Assembly (NCBI GenBank): GCA_958295665.1
Contig: OY282558.1
Coordinates: 352,947,034-353,011,033, forward strand
Direction: 5' to 3'
Length of the DNA: 64,000 nucleotides
From: Tipula vernalis
Taxonomy: Eukaryota > Arthropoda > Insecta > Diptera > Tipulidae
Positions 45,878 to 57,400 of the stretch are shown piece after piece. The translations under genes and the position numbers were made by a program. The notes under the pieces are model-generated. The model saw only the letters and a program-made list of their open reading frames with translations, did not search any database and was not told where the DNA came from. Each line of letters starts with the position of its first letter. The first letter of the stretch is position 1.

Positions 45878-47055
45878 ACTCTCCTACCCACTCACCTCCA
45901 ACTTCCTAAAACCGACTCTTTTATCAGGATTTATTTGATCCGTAATCCTATATAGCAAAAGTGAACTGAAGCCTTTTTTCTAGATTATGACAGAAAACCA
46001 TACTTACCCATATGACACTAGTACCCCAATGCCCTTCGAATACCTTCGTTTTCATCAACTTCCAAACCTCTACACAATGAGAATCATACAACTTTACCAA
46101 CTATTCTTGACTATATTTCAATACTGCCCATGTTTTGCCTATGTAACCTCCTATGCCTTTCCTTTAATTTTTACAACATTTAAAACAAAAGCTGAGCAGC
46201 CTAATAAACTAAAGCTTCTTTCCTAAACTTTGTCCGATTATCAATGATAAATACAAATTGTTAATCTAGCAAATACTGTGCTTAGGTTGTAAGGCTAAGC
46301 GTTTGCTTGGTTAGCGAATTTATCTAAATAAATTACCGCTGGTGAGGTTTAATTAGTCGGAGAATTTACACGTTTGGTGATTAAGTTTATTCTGATTTAT
46401 TTTTAATAAATTCAAAAATTAAAAGTTGCCAGTCATGCACATACTATATATTTGTTATTTGGAAGTTCGACTTATTGATGATATAATAATCTTTAAGATA
46501 ATCTAATTTTCTATTAACTAATTTATAATTATTGTAAAAGGAATACGAATATTTCTTATAATTAATCATAACTTGTATTGTATAAAATTAAATTTAGTAT
46601 TTATTTCTAGAATTTGAAATAGTTATTTCAAGGGCACGGATATGTTCACGCATTGCAATACATTTTTAAAATTAAGTACGTAGCCCTTCGAATTCGTAAA
46701 CATTATATTGTATATAAATAAATAATTTCTGTAGCTGAAGTATATAATAATCATAATTGTATGTATATATTAAATTTTAGAACAACTCTATGTGTTGGAA
46801 TTGTATATAATCAATTTTGTATGTACATCATGAAAATAATAAAGGCTGTATTCTTGTATCTTTCGGATGACACAGATCATCATTATTTTCAACAAAATAA
46901 TCATAAAAAAAATAATAATAAAATCTTCGGTGTTTTATGAAACAATATAAATCTATTAAGTTTACAATTATTTAAGTTGTAGTTAAATGGAAATAGTTTT
47001 AATATTTTCGAACAACTATTTACCACTGGTAAATTCAATAAGGTTTTTTGATTTT
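45878..47055. other. Probable LINE 3' UTR, then AT-rich DNA
   Basis: The first ~350 bp keep the C- and A-rich composition of the LINE. From ~46250 the sequence is ordinary AT-rich DNA. No poly-A tail, terminal microsatellite or target duplication could be fixed, so the 3' end of the LINE is undefined. Confidence 0.4.
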
Positions 47056-47061
47056 GTGATG

Positions 47062-47350
47062 CTACTGTGACATGAATCGAGGAACCAAAGATCTCAGTTT
47101 AAATAATTTGAGTATTGCAAATATTGATGTAATCCCTCTGTAACAAGAATCGTCATTTATTGCTCCTGTTTTGAAAATTGGTGTTACTTTCCATTTCTTT
47201 GGAAATACTGCAAGTTTTAATGATTGATTAATTATAAGACACAGAGGAATTGCCAACGATGTGAAATCTTTCAATAATGAAGCTGGAATACCATCAAGAC
47301 CAACTCCGAATACTTCTAGAGCACGATGAATATCCTCGGTTTCAATCCTT
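47062..47350 (-). pseudogene. Jockey-like LINE RT N-terminal fragment
   Basis: The minus strand reads 'EVFGVGLDGIPASLL' and then 'KDFTSLAIPLCLIINQSLKL', 'FPKKWKVTPIFKTG' and 'DSCYRGITSIFAILKLF'. This is the well-conserved start of RT in jockey-type LINEs (G-x-D-G-I-P, F-P-x-x-W-K, P-I-F-K-x-G, N-Y-R-P-I-S). The first Met of the open frame at 47274 is internal. Motifs A to C are absent. An orphan fragment, not obviously part of the LINE at 31.8 kb. Confidence 0.8.
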
Positions 47351-47747
47351 GGTGTTAGTACTACTTACTGAAACAAGCACCGCCGTTAAAGGGTTCAAAA
47401 GTATATGATCCGATTTTAGGATTGGTGTATTAAATAATGTTAATTTCCCCGATTGGTTTTCTCTCTGACACGCAAATTTAAATTAAAAAAAACGGAAATG
47501 TTTTATATATTGGTATTTAGTACTTTAGCAGAAGAAATATATCATTTCCGCTGTAATCCCAAAAACATTCCTTTGAATCTAAACATACCTATCATCCCTA
47601 AACAAAACAAAAATAAAACGTATGTTTAACTTGAATTTAATGCCGCATAAGATTTATTTATTTACAGGTATTAACTTTCCAAAATACACAATCTTTTCGT
47701 TATTTTTTTAGGGTTTTACAAGAAAACCGCACCGCGCTACACAATAT

Positions 47748-47767
47748 ACACACACACACACACACAA
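47748..47767. repeat. (CA)n microsatellite
   Basis: About ten CA dinucleotides, preceded by 'acaatata'. Confidence 0.9.
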
Positions 47768-47769
47768 AC

Positions 47770-48745
47770 AAACTTTAATTTTATTTTCTTCCTTTCATGT
47801 ATAATTCGTCTTTGATTTATGTGAATTTTGGTTATTTCAGTATTCAAATGTACTCTACATAGATGTCTTTAGATCGGTATCGCGATATTACACGCGTATA
47901 TAAAGAAGCGCGATACGTTTCTCATTGGATGCCCTCGCTTTCGTACAGAAAGCAAATTATTAATTTTGGTGTTAAAGTCTTATATACACAAACACCATTT
48001 TGACAAAATTAATTAGATTTTATGTCGTTTGGGGGATGGGTGGTATATTAGTTTTGGAATACCATTATTATTAAGTATTATCTACTGAGCTAAAATCAAC
48101 TCAGTTTATGTCGTAAATTTTAGTTTTATTATTACTATCAGAATATATTAAGTTATTGTTGTTTGTTTTGTTTGTGCTTTATACGTTTATATGCTTACGA
48201 TTATGAATTGCGACAAAACACGCGATTAGTTTTGTGTTTGCGCCCCTATATGTTTACGTATACATACATAATATTCGTAATTTCAGCCATAAGAAATATT
48301 TATCGTGATTTTTAGTTTTGCGTTTTCGGCTTTTTCTAATCATTCATATAATTATCACGTTAGATTTTTAATTTTTTTGATCGATAGGTTTGGTTTATAT
48401 ACAATTTTTTGGCCAATCCTTTTCATAATTTTAAGTTAATTAAAACCCACATCAAATTATAATATGGCTCATGATAATAGAGAAATCATCGTTGTTTGAC
48501 TTTATGAAGTCATTTGATTTTTTGATTAACTTCCACCCTATAAAGATGGGTTTTTGATGGATGACTTAGGTAATTGTGTTTATTTAATATTAAAAATGGA
48601 AAACTGTTACTTGAATATTGAATATTTCTCACTCAAAGAAAATTTCAAACAAAACAATTGTTCCAATGATTTTTCCTAAATTGTGAATCAGCAGTGAATC
48701 AGAAAAGCCGTTAAAAAACAAATGGCTCAAGCAAATTATAAAAGA
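47770..48745. other. Unassigned AT-rich DNA
   Basis: No supported gene. The last part may hold the leader of the gypsy element that starts at ~48750, but no LTR end or primer site is recognisable. Confidence 0.4.
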
Positions 48746-48749
48746 AACC

Positions 48750-49460
48750 TGTAAAGAAAGTGTTCCAAGCACGGTTTCAATTTCACCGTTTCGAGCACTC
48801 GAGAAAAAGAAGGAATGTTTCGAGGATTATTTGGCGCAATTAGGACAGTATTTTTAAAGGACAAGAAACGCTTCCATTTTTTAGCATGGGTCAACAAAAT
48901 TTATGAAGAAACAAATTTGAAAAAGGAGTCACATGGAGTCATTATAAAATCGCTTTCATCTTATTTTAAATCAAGCACGCATGTTTTTGTTGCGAGGTGC
49001 TCACTTTTACAAATAGAAATGAAGCCACGACAATCAAAAGGTGAATGGGTTGCAGATTTGCGGCCGGCTGCTCGTAGTTGCGAGTTTAAATGCGGTAGAC
49101 CATACAAAACAGTACGTACCGCTTGTTTAAATAAAACAAACTCATACCCAACGAATGGTACAAATAATAAAATGCGACCTAGAGAACACGTGTGAAATGA
49201 ACCAATCATACGATAATAAGGGTCGTCCGCCATCTTTGAATAGAAATTACAACACACAATTCATCACGGAATCTCCGTTTAAAAATAACAATGTTCTTAT
49301 ATTGTTCAAGGTGAATGGGCTTCGATCGAGCTCTGGTTGTTTAGCGAACCATAGTAGAGAGTCAAGCAAATTTTTAATTGTCGCGCCTGTGGAAAAAGGG
49401 ACACATTTCTTCAGTTTCTTTAAGTAGACGAAATAATACATTTATATTTATATTATTTAT
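48750..49460 (+). pseudogene. Gypsy B gag region
   Basis: Read across frames, 'FRALEKKKECFEDYLAQLGQYF' fits the N-terminal F-x-W/E-x-x-F-x-x-Y/W start of gag in Mag-like gypsy elements. 'EMKPRQSKGEWVADLRPAARSCEF' (~49019-49090) fits the conserved R-x-Q-x-x-G-E-x-x-x-x-W-x-A-D/E-L-R-x-L-A-x-x-C-x-F block of the capsid end. A degenerate arginine-rich segment follows (49200-49250, 'RPPSLNRN'). No intact zinc knuckle is readable. The frames at 48815-49195 and 49155-49427 overlap this coding sense but each covers only part of it. Confidence 0.65.
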
Positions 49461-49489
49461 TTAGCGAAGTTCTGCAAATGTAGATTCGC

Positions 49490-50640
49490 CGGTAATTTCC
49501 GTGGAACGAAAAATGTACGTATTACTCAAAGTAAACGAAATAAACTTGAAGTTTTTGCTGGATAGGGGTGCGCTACTATATCAATGATCGGTCGTCGTGG
49601 TTACCAAAAGTTAGGTGAACCACCATGTGCAGGGACAACAACAATATTGAATTCAAATGGAAACCAAACGGTTCCTGTTAAGAATGAGCTAATATTGAAA
49701 TGGAAGAGCTAATATTTTAGGAATGAATTGGTTTGATGAACTTCAGTTTCGAGTTCAATTAAAAAAGATTGTTCAGCAAGTTCAACAAAAGCAAGCAATA
49801 AAATTCCTAATCTTTGTCAAAATTGTAAAGAAGTTTTTAACCAAATTTGGGGCAATGTTTGAATTTTAAAGTGGATTTACAGTAGACACCATCTTATATA
49901 CCAACATTTTTTAAGGGCCGCTCTAGTTATGGTTGTCAGAAAACTTAATAAATCAATTCGATTTTACGCTGATTTTAAGATCAATGTTAACTCTCAGTTA
50001 TGCATTGAACAGTACCTAATTCTAAGAATCGAATAATTTTTCAAAAACTAGGTTAGGGAAAAGCATTTTCAAAAGTAAACCTTTCGGAACCTGATTTACA
50101 ATTGGAGTTGGATGAGGGATCGAAAGAATTCATGGTTATCAACTGGTCATTTCAGCATCGCTGAACGAGCTAAGAAGGAAGAACGTAGAATTCACATGAA
50201 AGCAACCTTAAGAAGAGTCGTTATAACACACTATTCTGAAAACCTCAAAATAGTTCTTGATACGGACGTTTCGGGTTATGGGTATAGGAGCCGTCATATC
50301 ACATATATTTCCAGATAATTCGGAATATCCGATTGAGGAAGTGAAAAAGAAGACACTGTCGATCATTTTTGGGGTAAGTAAGTCTCGTAATACCTTTACG
50401 AGCGACAGTTCGAGTTGGCAAGCGACTAAAAGCACTTGCTCTCCCTTTTCAATCCAGGTAAGAATTTGCCAGTCATGAACACTAACAGATTGTAGAGATG
50501 GGCAATCGTATTAATGGCGTACATCTATACAAATCGGTATAAACCAACTATAAAACAAGGCAATGAAGATGCTCTTTCCCGGTTGCCTGCGGGTCCCGAT
50601 GTTGAATTCGATAACACATTCCAAATTATACAGGGGACAT
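49490..50640 (+). pseudogene. Gypsy B protease, RT remnant and RNase H
   Basis: 'VSVERKMYVLLKVNEINLKF' leads to the protease active site; the usual L-D-T/S-G-A is L-D-R-G-A here (catalytic loop Thr replaced by Arg), followed by a frame slip and 'SMIGRRGYQKLGEP'. 'ILGMNWFDEL' closes the protease region. RT is largely deleted: only 'LVMVVRKLNK' and 'YADFKINVNSQL' remain near 49925-50010. RNase H starts at ~50200 with 'LKIVLDTDVSGYG' (first catalytic Asp) and 'LSIIFGVSKSRN', and the region ends with 'QGNEDALSRLPAGPDVEF' before the LINE insertion at ~50650. Strongly degraded. Confidence 0.75.
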
Positions 50641-50659
50641 GTGAGCGGTAAGCCACCTC

Positions 50660-52020
50660 GCACTGCGACCTAAAAGATCTATTGTGCTGGACAATATTTA
50701 ATTATCCGTCCAGTCAATATTCAGGCTCTTAATGAATCTGATAATACTACCGGCCGGTGCAAGATACATACTATCTGGGCTGATTGTTCTCCCTCCTAGA
50801 TGTTGCAATCTTTGCTGGAAAATGGCTGGGCATTGGCACAGAACATGTTCCGCTGATTCCGCTTCCAGATCGCAGAAGCGGCATCCATCTGTCGTACTTA
50901 GGCCCATCTACTTAAGGTGATACCTTAAGGGGACATGACCTGTGAGGAACCCAGTAATCAGCCTCAACTCAGGTTTCCTAAGTTCAAGACACTCCTTAAC
51001 CCTGACAGACGAAGGTAATATAAATTCGCCTGTCGCAAACCTGGAATTCTTTGCCAGTAGGATGACTTTTGAACATCCTCCCAGCGTTTTACCGCTGCTC
51101 TAAGGTATCCCTTAGTGACGCCGCAAAAGGGTTCTGGTCCAATAAATGGAGAGGCAGAACCTTCGCGGGCGAGGCCATCAGCTGACTCCAGTATGACCTG
51201 GTACCCACATAAGTGTGACCTTATTTGAGTCTGCCAGATTTTTAATAACCTTCAGACAATCACATACTAGCGTTGACTTAACGATACAAGACCTAAGAGC
51301 CTTTAAGGCCGATTGGCTGTCTGATACAATATAAATCTCTGCATCGTTTGGGCCTCTTGCTATGCCTATCCTAGCGCAAAGTTCTATAGCATGTACTTCT
51401 GCTTGAAAAACGGTAGCATTGGTACCCAAGGAATTCGAGAGGGCAGTGCCACTCCCATATATTCCTATCCCCGCCCCACCGATGCAGGCTATACGCTGAA
51501 CCTGGAGTGAGTCCTTCCTGGTAACACCAATGCCATATTATATTGAGTGCATTTTGCATGCGATCAGAAATGACCTCATCAAACTTGCCTCTGATTATGA
51601 TAGCCACATCATCCGCATAGCCCTGGCCATCAAACCCGTGGCTACTCAGAAGGACCAGTAGTCCGTCAATAACCAATGACCACAAAAGAGGAGATAGTAC
51701 GCCTCCTTGGGGACAGCCCTTTACGGCCCTGATGATTACTGGCTCGACACTTAGTCTGGCAGTAATCTCACGATGTTCCAGCATGGAACGGATCCACCTA
51801 ATTGTAGAAAGCGGACCCCTTTTTTCCATTGCTGCCCTTTCTATCGATCCATAGGAGGTATTATCAAACGCGCCCTTAATATCGACAAAGGCACAAAGGG
51901 CAATTTCTTTATATGTCACCGCTTTTTCAATCCTCGTGACTAGACCGCTAAGGGCCATCACAGTGGATTTACCAGTTTGATAGGCAAACTGGTCCCGATG
52001 TAGCGGATTTTTTCGAAGAA
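50660..52020 (-). pseudogene. RNase H-bearing LINE: RT C-half, RNase H, zinc finger
   Basis: Minus strand. 51371-51961 carries 'DQFAYQTGKSTVMALS' (just upstream), 'CAFVDIKGAFDNTSY' (motif A), 'GCPQGGVLSPLLWSLVIDGL' (motif B) and 'GYADDVAIII' (motif C). The thumb is deleted after 'IIWHWCYQEGL'. RNase H follows: 'IGIYGSG' (near 51450), 'VFQAEVHAIELCA' (catalytic Glu), 'IYIVSDSQSALKAL' (catalytic Asp) and 'VTLMWVPGHTGVS' (His motif), 51178-51480. 50698-50907 encodes the terminal C-x-x-C-x-x-E...H-x-x-x-x-C finger ('CRFCDLEAESAEHVLCQC'). This RT plus RNase H layout fits the LOA/I group. The LINE lies inside gypsy B. Confidence 0.9.
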
Positions 52021-53175
52021 CCTCGCTTCTTATTTGATAGTTCTGAATACTGAATACTGAATACTGAATACTGAATACTGAATACTGAATACAGAATACA
52101 GAATACAGAATACAGAATACAGAATACTGAATACTGAATACAGAATACTGAATACAGAATACTGAATACTGAATACAGAATACAGAATACAGAATACTGA
52201 ATACTGAATACTGAATACTGAATACTGAATACAGAATACTGAATACAGAATACAGAATACAGAATACAGAATACAGAATACTGAATACTGAATACTGAAT
52301 ACTGAATAATGAATACTGAATACTGAATACTGAATACTGAATACTGAATACTAAATACTAAATACTAAATACAGAATACAGAATACAGAATACTGAATAC
52401 AGAATACTGAATACAGAATACTGAATACTGAATACAGAATACTGAATACAGAATACTGAATACAGAATACTGAATACAGAATACAGAATACTGAATACTG
52501 AATACTGAATACTGAATACTAAATACAGAATACAGAATACAGAATACTGAATACAGAATACAGAATACTGAATACTGAATACAGAATACAGAATACAGAA
52601 TATAGAATACAGAATACAGAATACAGAATACAGAATACAGAATACAGAATACAGAATACTGAATACTGAATACAGAATACTGAATACAGAATACAGAATA
52701 CAGAATACAGAATACAGAGTCCAGGATTTTTCCATCGTCTTCCGATATGCCTTGGCCTGGGTGTCTAGTTAAATTTTCTATTGTAAGAAAATTATAAAAA
52801 AATATTTTATGCTGTGGAAATTATTTCCACAGTTTGTTTTTTTTATTTTTATTTGAGTAAAATTTTAACAGGTTGAAAAGATACAATAATAACTAACTCT
52901 TTATTTAATGTTTCTTGAGTTTATATAACGCAAAATATGTTTAGTCGGTAAAAATCTAGTTGTTGTTGAAAATGGTTTTCTCATATATCATTACTGTCTG
53001 TTGCTCTAGTTAGTTGCAATTGTATATCAACAATATACTGGGAACGTCCGTTGTTTGTAAATTTTAGTTAAGACGATGAAATTCTAGATGACTTCTAGAT
53101 GTGCTTATTGATGACAACGTGACTTGTGTTGTTGCTGATGTCAACGTGACTTGGTATGATTAGAATACCGATGTC
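52020..53175. mobile_element. ~1.15 kb insert within the LINE
   Basis: LINE coding sense stops at ~53175 (after 'WKRLMWSL', the position of the usual I/V-N-V-V-F-I-P-K segment) and resumes at ~52015 ('RSEVLRKNPLHRDQFAYQTG'). Two parts lie between: the heptamer array (52024-52718) and 52735-53170, AT-rich sequence with a 20-bp palindrome 'ctgtggaaattatttccacag' (52812-52832) and a short direct repeat 'tgacaacgtgactt'/'tgtcaacgtgactt' (~53112 and ~53139). No proteins. It may be one insertion or an insertion plus array expansion; ends are not defined by a target duplication. Confidence 0.6.
52024..52718. repeat. (GAATACW)n heptamer minisatellite, ~700 bp
   Basis: About 99 copies of GAATACT or GAATACA, with rare variants (taaatact, gaataat, gaatata). 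The two versions alternate irregularly in runs. A minus-strand open frame (52358-52735) arises because three heptamers are 21 bp, so the frame stays open; it is not a gene. Confidence 0.95.
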
Positions 53176-54341
53176 GATGTAGCAGGAGTACGTAATTGTC
53201 TGGACGACCCCCTCCCCCCTTTGCTATAAAGACCACATTAACCTTTTCCATAGTTTCGGAATATAGTTAAAAGCATTACTTGCCCGAAACATCTGGATCA
53301 AGCTGGGGAGTGTTTCCTCAATACCTTTTTGAAATAAAGCTGGGAAGATACCATCCCCTCCAGCGGATTTAAAAGGTTTGAAAGACCCAATAGCCCATCG
53401 CACCTTGCTGGGTGTGAAAATTTTCCCAGAGAAATGCGGGTCCTCTGGGGCTCCTACCACTACTGAATCTGGAAAGTGGGTCTCTAACAGTACCTCTAAG
53501 GTTTCCTTCCGGTTTTCAGTAAACCTCCCATCTTTCATCTGGAGAAGTCCTAAACCATTTGAATGATCCCTGGAAAGGACTCTCTGGAGACGAGCTGCAG
53601 AGAGCAATTCATTGATTCCCTCACAGAAATTCCTCCAGGTAGCCCTTTTGGATCTTCTTAATTCGAAATTATATTCCGTCAAGGCCATCTTATACTCGCC
53701 CCATTCACCGGTGCGTTTAGCCTTGTTGAATAATCTTCTCGATTTTTTCTTCAGTTTACCCAGCGTCCCGTTCAACCAAGGGACCATCTTTGTGGACTCT
53801 CTTCGCATAACCGGGCAGCTGTTCTCGTAAGCCAAGTATATAGAGTTATGCAGCTGGTTTAAACAGATCTCCAAACCCTCTAGAGACTCTATGATCAGCA
53901 CAACCGAGGGCATTTCTGACTCGCGTGAGGCTCTATAAGAGTCCCAGTCGGTTAGTTTTGGAATTCTAGTTTCCAGCCGCTGCATGGTCTCGGTCGCCAA
54001 ATCGAATCTGATGTGCAAGTGATCCGATAATGGGGCCTCTTCAGACACATGCTAGTTTTTGACCAAGTAGGTGAAATGCGGACTAGCAAGTGCCAAATCT
54101 AGGACCTCTTGCCTAATCGCATTTATAAAAGTAGGTTTCCTTCCCTTATTGACAATTTCTACATTATTCGAGATCAGAAATTCAAAAAGGTACTCACCCC
54201 TGTTATTGATGTCCGTGCTACCCCACACCGTGTGGTGCGCGTTTGCATCGCATCCTATCAGGTAAGCCAGCCCATTGCGTTTGCAATGAGCTATGAGCCG
54301 CCTAACTTCAAGTGGAGGTATCAACTCTGAGTCTCCAGGAA
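53175..54341 (-). pseudogene. RNase H-bearing LINE: endonuclease end, spacer, RT start
   Basis: Minus strand. 54052-54324 encodes 'PPLEVRRLIAHCKRNGLAYL', then 'IGCDANAHHTVWGSTDIN' (catalytic D-x-N-x-H) and 'NVEIVNKGRKPTFI', the last half of the AP endonuclease. 53224-54048 encodes the D-H close ('LSDHLHIRFDL'), a long spacer ('KMVPWLNGTLGKLKKKSRRL', 'WRNFCEGINELLSAARLQRV'), and the RT start 'SFKPFKSAGGDGIFPALFQ', 'PKLWKRLMWSL'. One TAG separates the two frames. The element is 5'-truncated where it meets gypsy B at ~54342, as usual for LINE insertions. The rest of the RT lies beyond the 52.0-53.2 kb insert. Confidence 0.9.
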
Positions 54342-55056
54342 AGTGTTGAGATATATTAAGGAAGAATGGGCCGAAAACCCGACGAAACTACAAAAAGCGA
54401 GGATACCATACATTACCAGGAAGAATCCACTCACAGTCCACAAGGATGTAATTCTGGTACACCCTGAATGCGTTAGAATAGTTGTTCCTGAGATATTGCG
54501 GAAAAGAGTTTTGAAAATGCCACACGCTGGTCATCAGAGTATTGTAAGGACGAAATTATTGCTCGGTGGTATTGTTGGTGGCCAAAACAAGATGCGGTAA
54601 TAGAATTGATGGTAAAACAATGTACAACTTGCCAACAATATGCAACAGCACCAAAGAATGAATTCAAAAGTTGGCCAGTTACATCTAAACCATGGGAATG
54701 AATCCACATAGATTTCGCAGGCCCATTTCTCAATTCGATGTGGCTATTATTTATATATGCGCTTACTGAAAATACCCGTTTATAGTGAAAGTGTCTTACA
54801 TTACTACAAAGTGAACCATTCGTGCTTTGGAATCAATATTTTCTATAGAAAGTCTACCTGACTGTATTGTTAGCGATAATGGCACATCTTTAACCACAGC
54901 AGAATTTGGTTGTTTTGTGAAAATAATGGTATTTCACACCTGACTATAGCCCCCTTTTCATACATCATCGAACGGGGAAGCTGAAGGATTCATCCGGACT
55001 TGTAAAACATCCATGAAGAAACCAACAATTGATGGTGGTTCTACGGATGTTGCACT
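54342..55056 (+). pseudogene. Gypsy B integrase, zinc-binding and core parts
   Basis: From 54343 the frame reads 'LRYIKEEWAEN', 'DVILVHPECVRIVVPEILRK' and the H2C2 finger 'HAGHQSIVRTKLLL' ... 'CTTCQQYATAPKNEF'. The catalytic core follows in other frames: 'HIDFAGPF' (first Asp, ~54705), 'CIVSDNGTSLTTAEF' (second Asp, ~54870), and 'SSNGEAEGFIRTCKTSMKK' (catalytic Glu, ~54975). Core D, D and E residues are all present, though frameshifts and a stop in front of 'HIDFAGPF' (the TGA at ~54700) break the chain. It is the continuation of the gag-RNase H part left of the LINE and is broken again at 55056. Confidence 0.9.
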
Positions 55057-55432
55057 ACACTCAAAAAAATATGCGGTGTTAATTTGTTTTTTATCCGTAA
55101 AAGTATTTTATTTTTGCCCAACCGAATAAAATTAAGCACGCATCAACGGATAAATATTTTTAACTATCCGAAAAGATAAATTTTTAGAAAAACTTCTTTT
55201 CGATTTAATAAAATACACCTTTCGGGTTTTTCCTAATAAAATACACCTTTCGGTGTGTTCCTAAACATGAATGTTCCTGTTTGGTTTTTATGCGGTGTAA
55301 AAGTTTTTATCCAAATGTGTTTTATGTAATTTTTATTCAAATATCCGATTGGATTTAAATTTTAAATATCCGATCGGTGGGACACTATGTAACACCGATT
55401 CGGTGTTGTGGTGACCCTTTATTTTTTTGTGT
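55057..55432. mobile_element. MITE M5, 376 bp, with 5-bp target duplication
   Basis: The ends ACACTCAAAAAAATA and TATTTTTTTGTGT are imperfect inverted repeats, flanked by GCACT on both sides (55052-55056, 55433-55437). The site lies inside a gypsy integrase codon run: removing the element and one GCACT gives 'DVALKFLNSYRF' in frame. Several 'CGGTGT' words and the inverted pair 'aacaccgat'/'cggtgttgt' lie inside. Non-coding. The superfamily is unclear (a 5-bp duplication fits several). Confidence 0.8.
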
Positions 55433-55437
55433 GCACT

Positions 55438-55778
55438 TAAGTTCTTAAATAGTTATCGATTTTCACCAGGTTTAAGTGGGAAATCAGCGTCGGATTTATT
55501 CTATAGACGTCACCCTAAAGCTATTCTTCATCTGGTATTTCCACGAGCGTCATCAACGACATAACAAAATGCGGCTAAATTTCAACCTGGAGATGAGGTG
55601 TACATAGAGAACTTTGACACACAATGTAAATGGTTGCAAGGAGAAATACGAGAACACATAGCCCATATGATGTATCTGATCCAGATTGATGGATCAATCG
55701 TCAAACGGCATCAGAACCAGATTCGCTTGCGAACATCGAAAATTGATGACTATATCAATTGGCAGAAGGGATTCTAAA
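55438..55778 (+). pseudogene. Gypsy B integrase C-terminal domain
   Basis: Continues the integrase: 'FLNSYRFSPGLSGKSASDLF', 'YRRHPKAILHLVFP', then 'AKFQPGDEVYIENFDTQCKW', 'QGEIREHIAHMMYLIQIDGS', 'IVKRHQNQIRLR' and a stop at 55778 ('NWQKGF'). The F-x-x-G-D-x-V-Y/W beta strand and K-R-H-x-x-Q-I/L-R-x-R end are the usual C-terminal domain of Mag-like gypsy integrases, which binds DNA. One TAA after 'SSTT' (~55561) interrupts it. The 3' LTR and polypurine tract are not recognisable downstream. Confidence 0.85.
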
Positions 55779-55779
55779 A

Positions 55780-56680
55780 TCACAGGAATCGCATAGTCAT
55801 GCTAGTATTAAATCTATCCTTAAAACAAACGATTTCTATTCTTCCAGTAATGCCAGTAGGAGTGTGTCTGAGTCAGATTGTCAAATTGTCTTTCTCTAAC
55901 CAAATTCCGGCATTCAGCGTGAGATAACATATGCAAAATTTATAAATTAAGTTATAAGTTATACACTTATTTGATTAAAATTTATTCTGTTCATTAAATT
56001 TATTTTATTACAAAGCCTAAGTATATACATATATGTAAATTGTGATGAATATAAAAAGAACGCTATAGCCAAATAGACATCCAACCGCGTATTTCGCCAA
56101 TTTCGAATTTTAAATTTTATTATTCAAATCAATGGTTCTGCTGGGGTTTCAAATTAATTAACAAATTACAAATTAACTAACCTAAAAATCCCTTATAAAA
56201 AAAACGTTAAAATACCACCTCCCTTCTCCCCAACCAAGAAACTAAAAAGTTCTGGAATACTGATTGAAATTATCCTTCTTGAAAGGACCTGAAATGATGT
56301 TCTTCTCTTAGAGGATTTACATATTCTGCCCGTCCTGGAGATTTGTAATTTAAAAATGGAAAAATGCCAAATGTAAATTCTCGGCTGAACATGCAGCCAT
56401 TATTTAGTTTTTACAAAAAATTATAGATAATAAGGTAGAGGGCTCGAAGGTATGGTAACATACGTAGATGGCATGCAGTTTATTTGCTGGATTTTTCTTT
56501 TTTCAAGTTCAAAATATATCGAAGCTTTCAAGTTCAAAATGTACCGAAGCTATCAACAACATGTCTAAGTCGACACACATCACCGAATTACGTTTATTTT
56601 GCAAGCTATCATTTTCTACGGAAAATTCATTAACCAAATGTGTTCACTCAGAAAAGCACTTTTGTACCACTCAGATCTAA
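55780..56680. other. Unassigned AT-rich DNA
   Basis: Probably includes the degraded 3' end of gypsy B, but no LTR is recognisable. 'caaattaacaaattacaaattaac' near 56150 is a short direct repeat. Confidence 0.4.
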
Positions 56681-56689
56681 TGACAAATG

Positions 56690-57400
56690 AAACAATTACA
56701 CACTGTCAACAAAACACTCATGTGGCAAAACCAAACAGAAATTAGTTTCGGATACGCCAATACACTACCACGACTAACAAACAACAAATCTCCAAAATTC
56801 GGAAGAAATCTTAGAGTTCGTGCGCGAACTCGAAATTATCAATTGAATCAGCACTCAAACAACTATCGATTATACGCAGTCAACTTACGAAATAGTTGGT
56901 CGATTTACATTTTGAACTCTTTTCAATCATGCAGTATAAACAGTATGATTCCATCTGATGAATGCTTTCTTATTAGCAACCGCGTCACCGTGCCGAAAAC
57001 GTTACAAAAGTTGTTTATAGAGCATCAAGCGAAGCTACGATAACTGATTTTGTGCGCAAATGCAAGAATTGTGCATGTAGAGCAAAGCTGCCACACCAGA
57101 AAATTTAAGGCAGTGCTTATACATCGACTATAAAGTGAACCATTTACAGCAAATAGTTCCATTTCATCGCCTAGGTTTACTCTAAGTGGCCTGGAATAAT
57201 AATAACTTCATCAATTTAAGCGAACACCATCATGACAATAATGCAAAATTCGAACTTTGAGTTTGGTTCCCACGGGGATGCAGCGTATGAGTGGCCCAAT
57301 TTTACAGAACTTATCACGCTAAAACATTCGCTAAATTCATCCACCGAGCAATGATTTAACGGTAATTTGTCTATAGTTTGGAAAAAAACTTACATAAAAG
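56690..57400 (+). pseudogene. Third gypsy remnant: integrase zinc finger and core
   Basis: The frame 56687-57043 ends 'DECFLISNRVTVPKTLQKLF', which matches the usual strand before the integrase H2C2 finger. The reading then gives 'IEHQAKLR', and after a stop 'DFVRKCKNCACRAKLPHQK', the C-x-x-C half of the finger. Further pieces, 'YIDYK' (core first Asp?) near 57120 and 'AKTFAKFIHRAM' near 57325, are consistent with the core but weak. This is separate from gypsy B, which ends at 55778. Moderate confidence from the finger motif alone. Confidence 0.5.

Noticed and set aside
48961..49257. 98-residue minus frame
   Set aside because: Antisense of the gypsy B gag block.
52358..52735. 125-residue minus frame of LYSVF/CILYS repeats
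   Set aside because: It is the translation of the heptamer array, whose 21-bp periodicity avoids stops.
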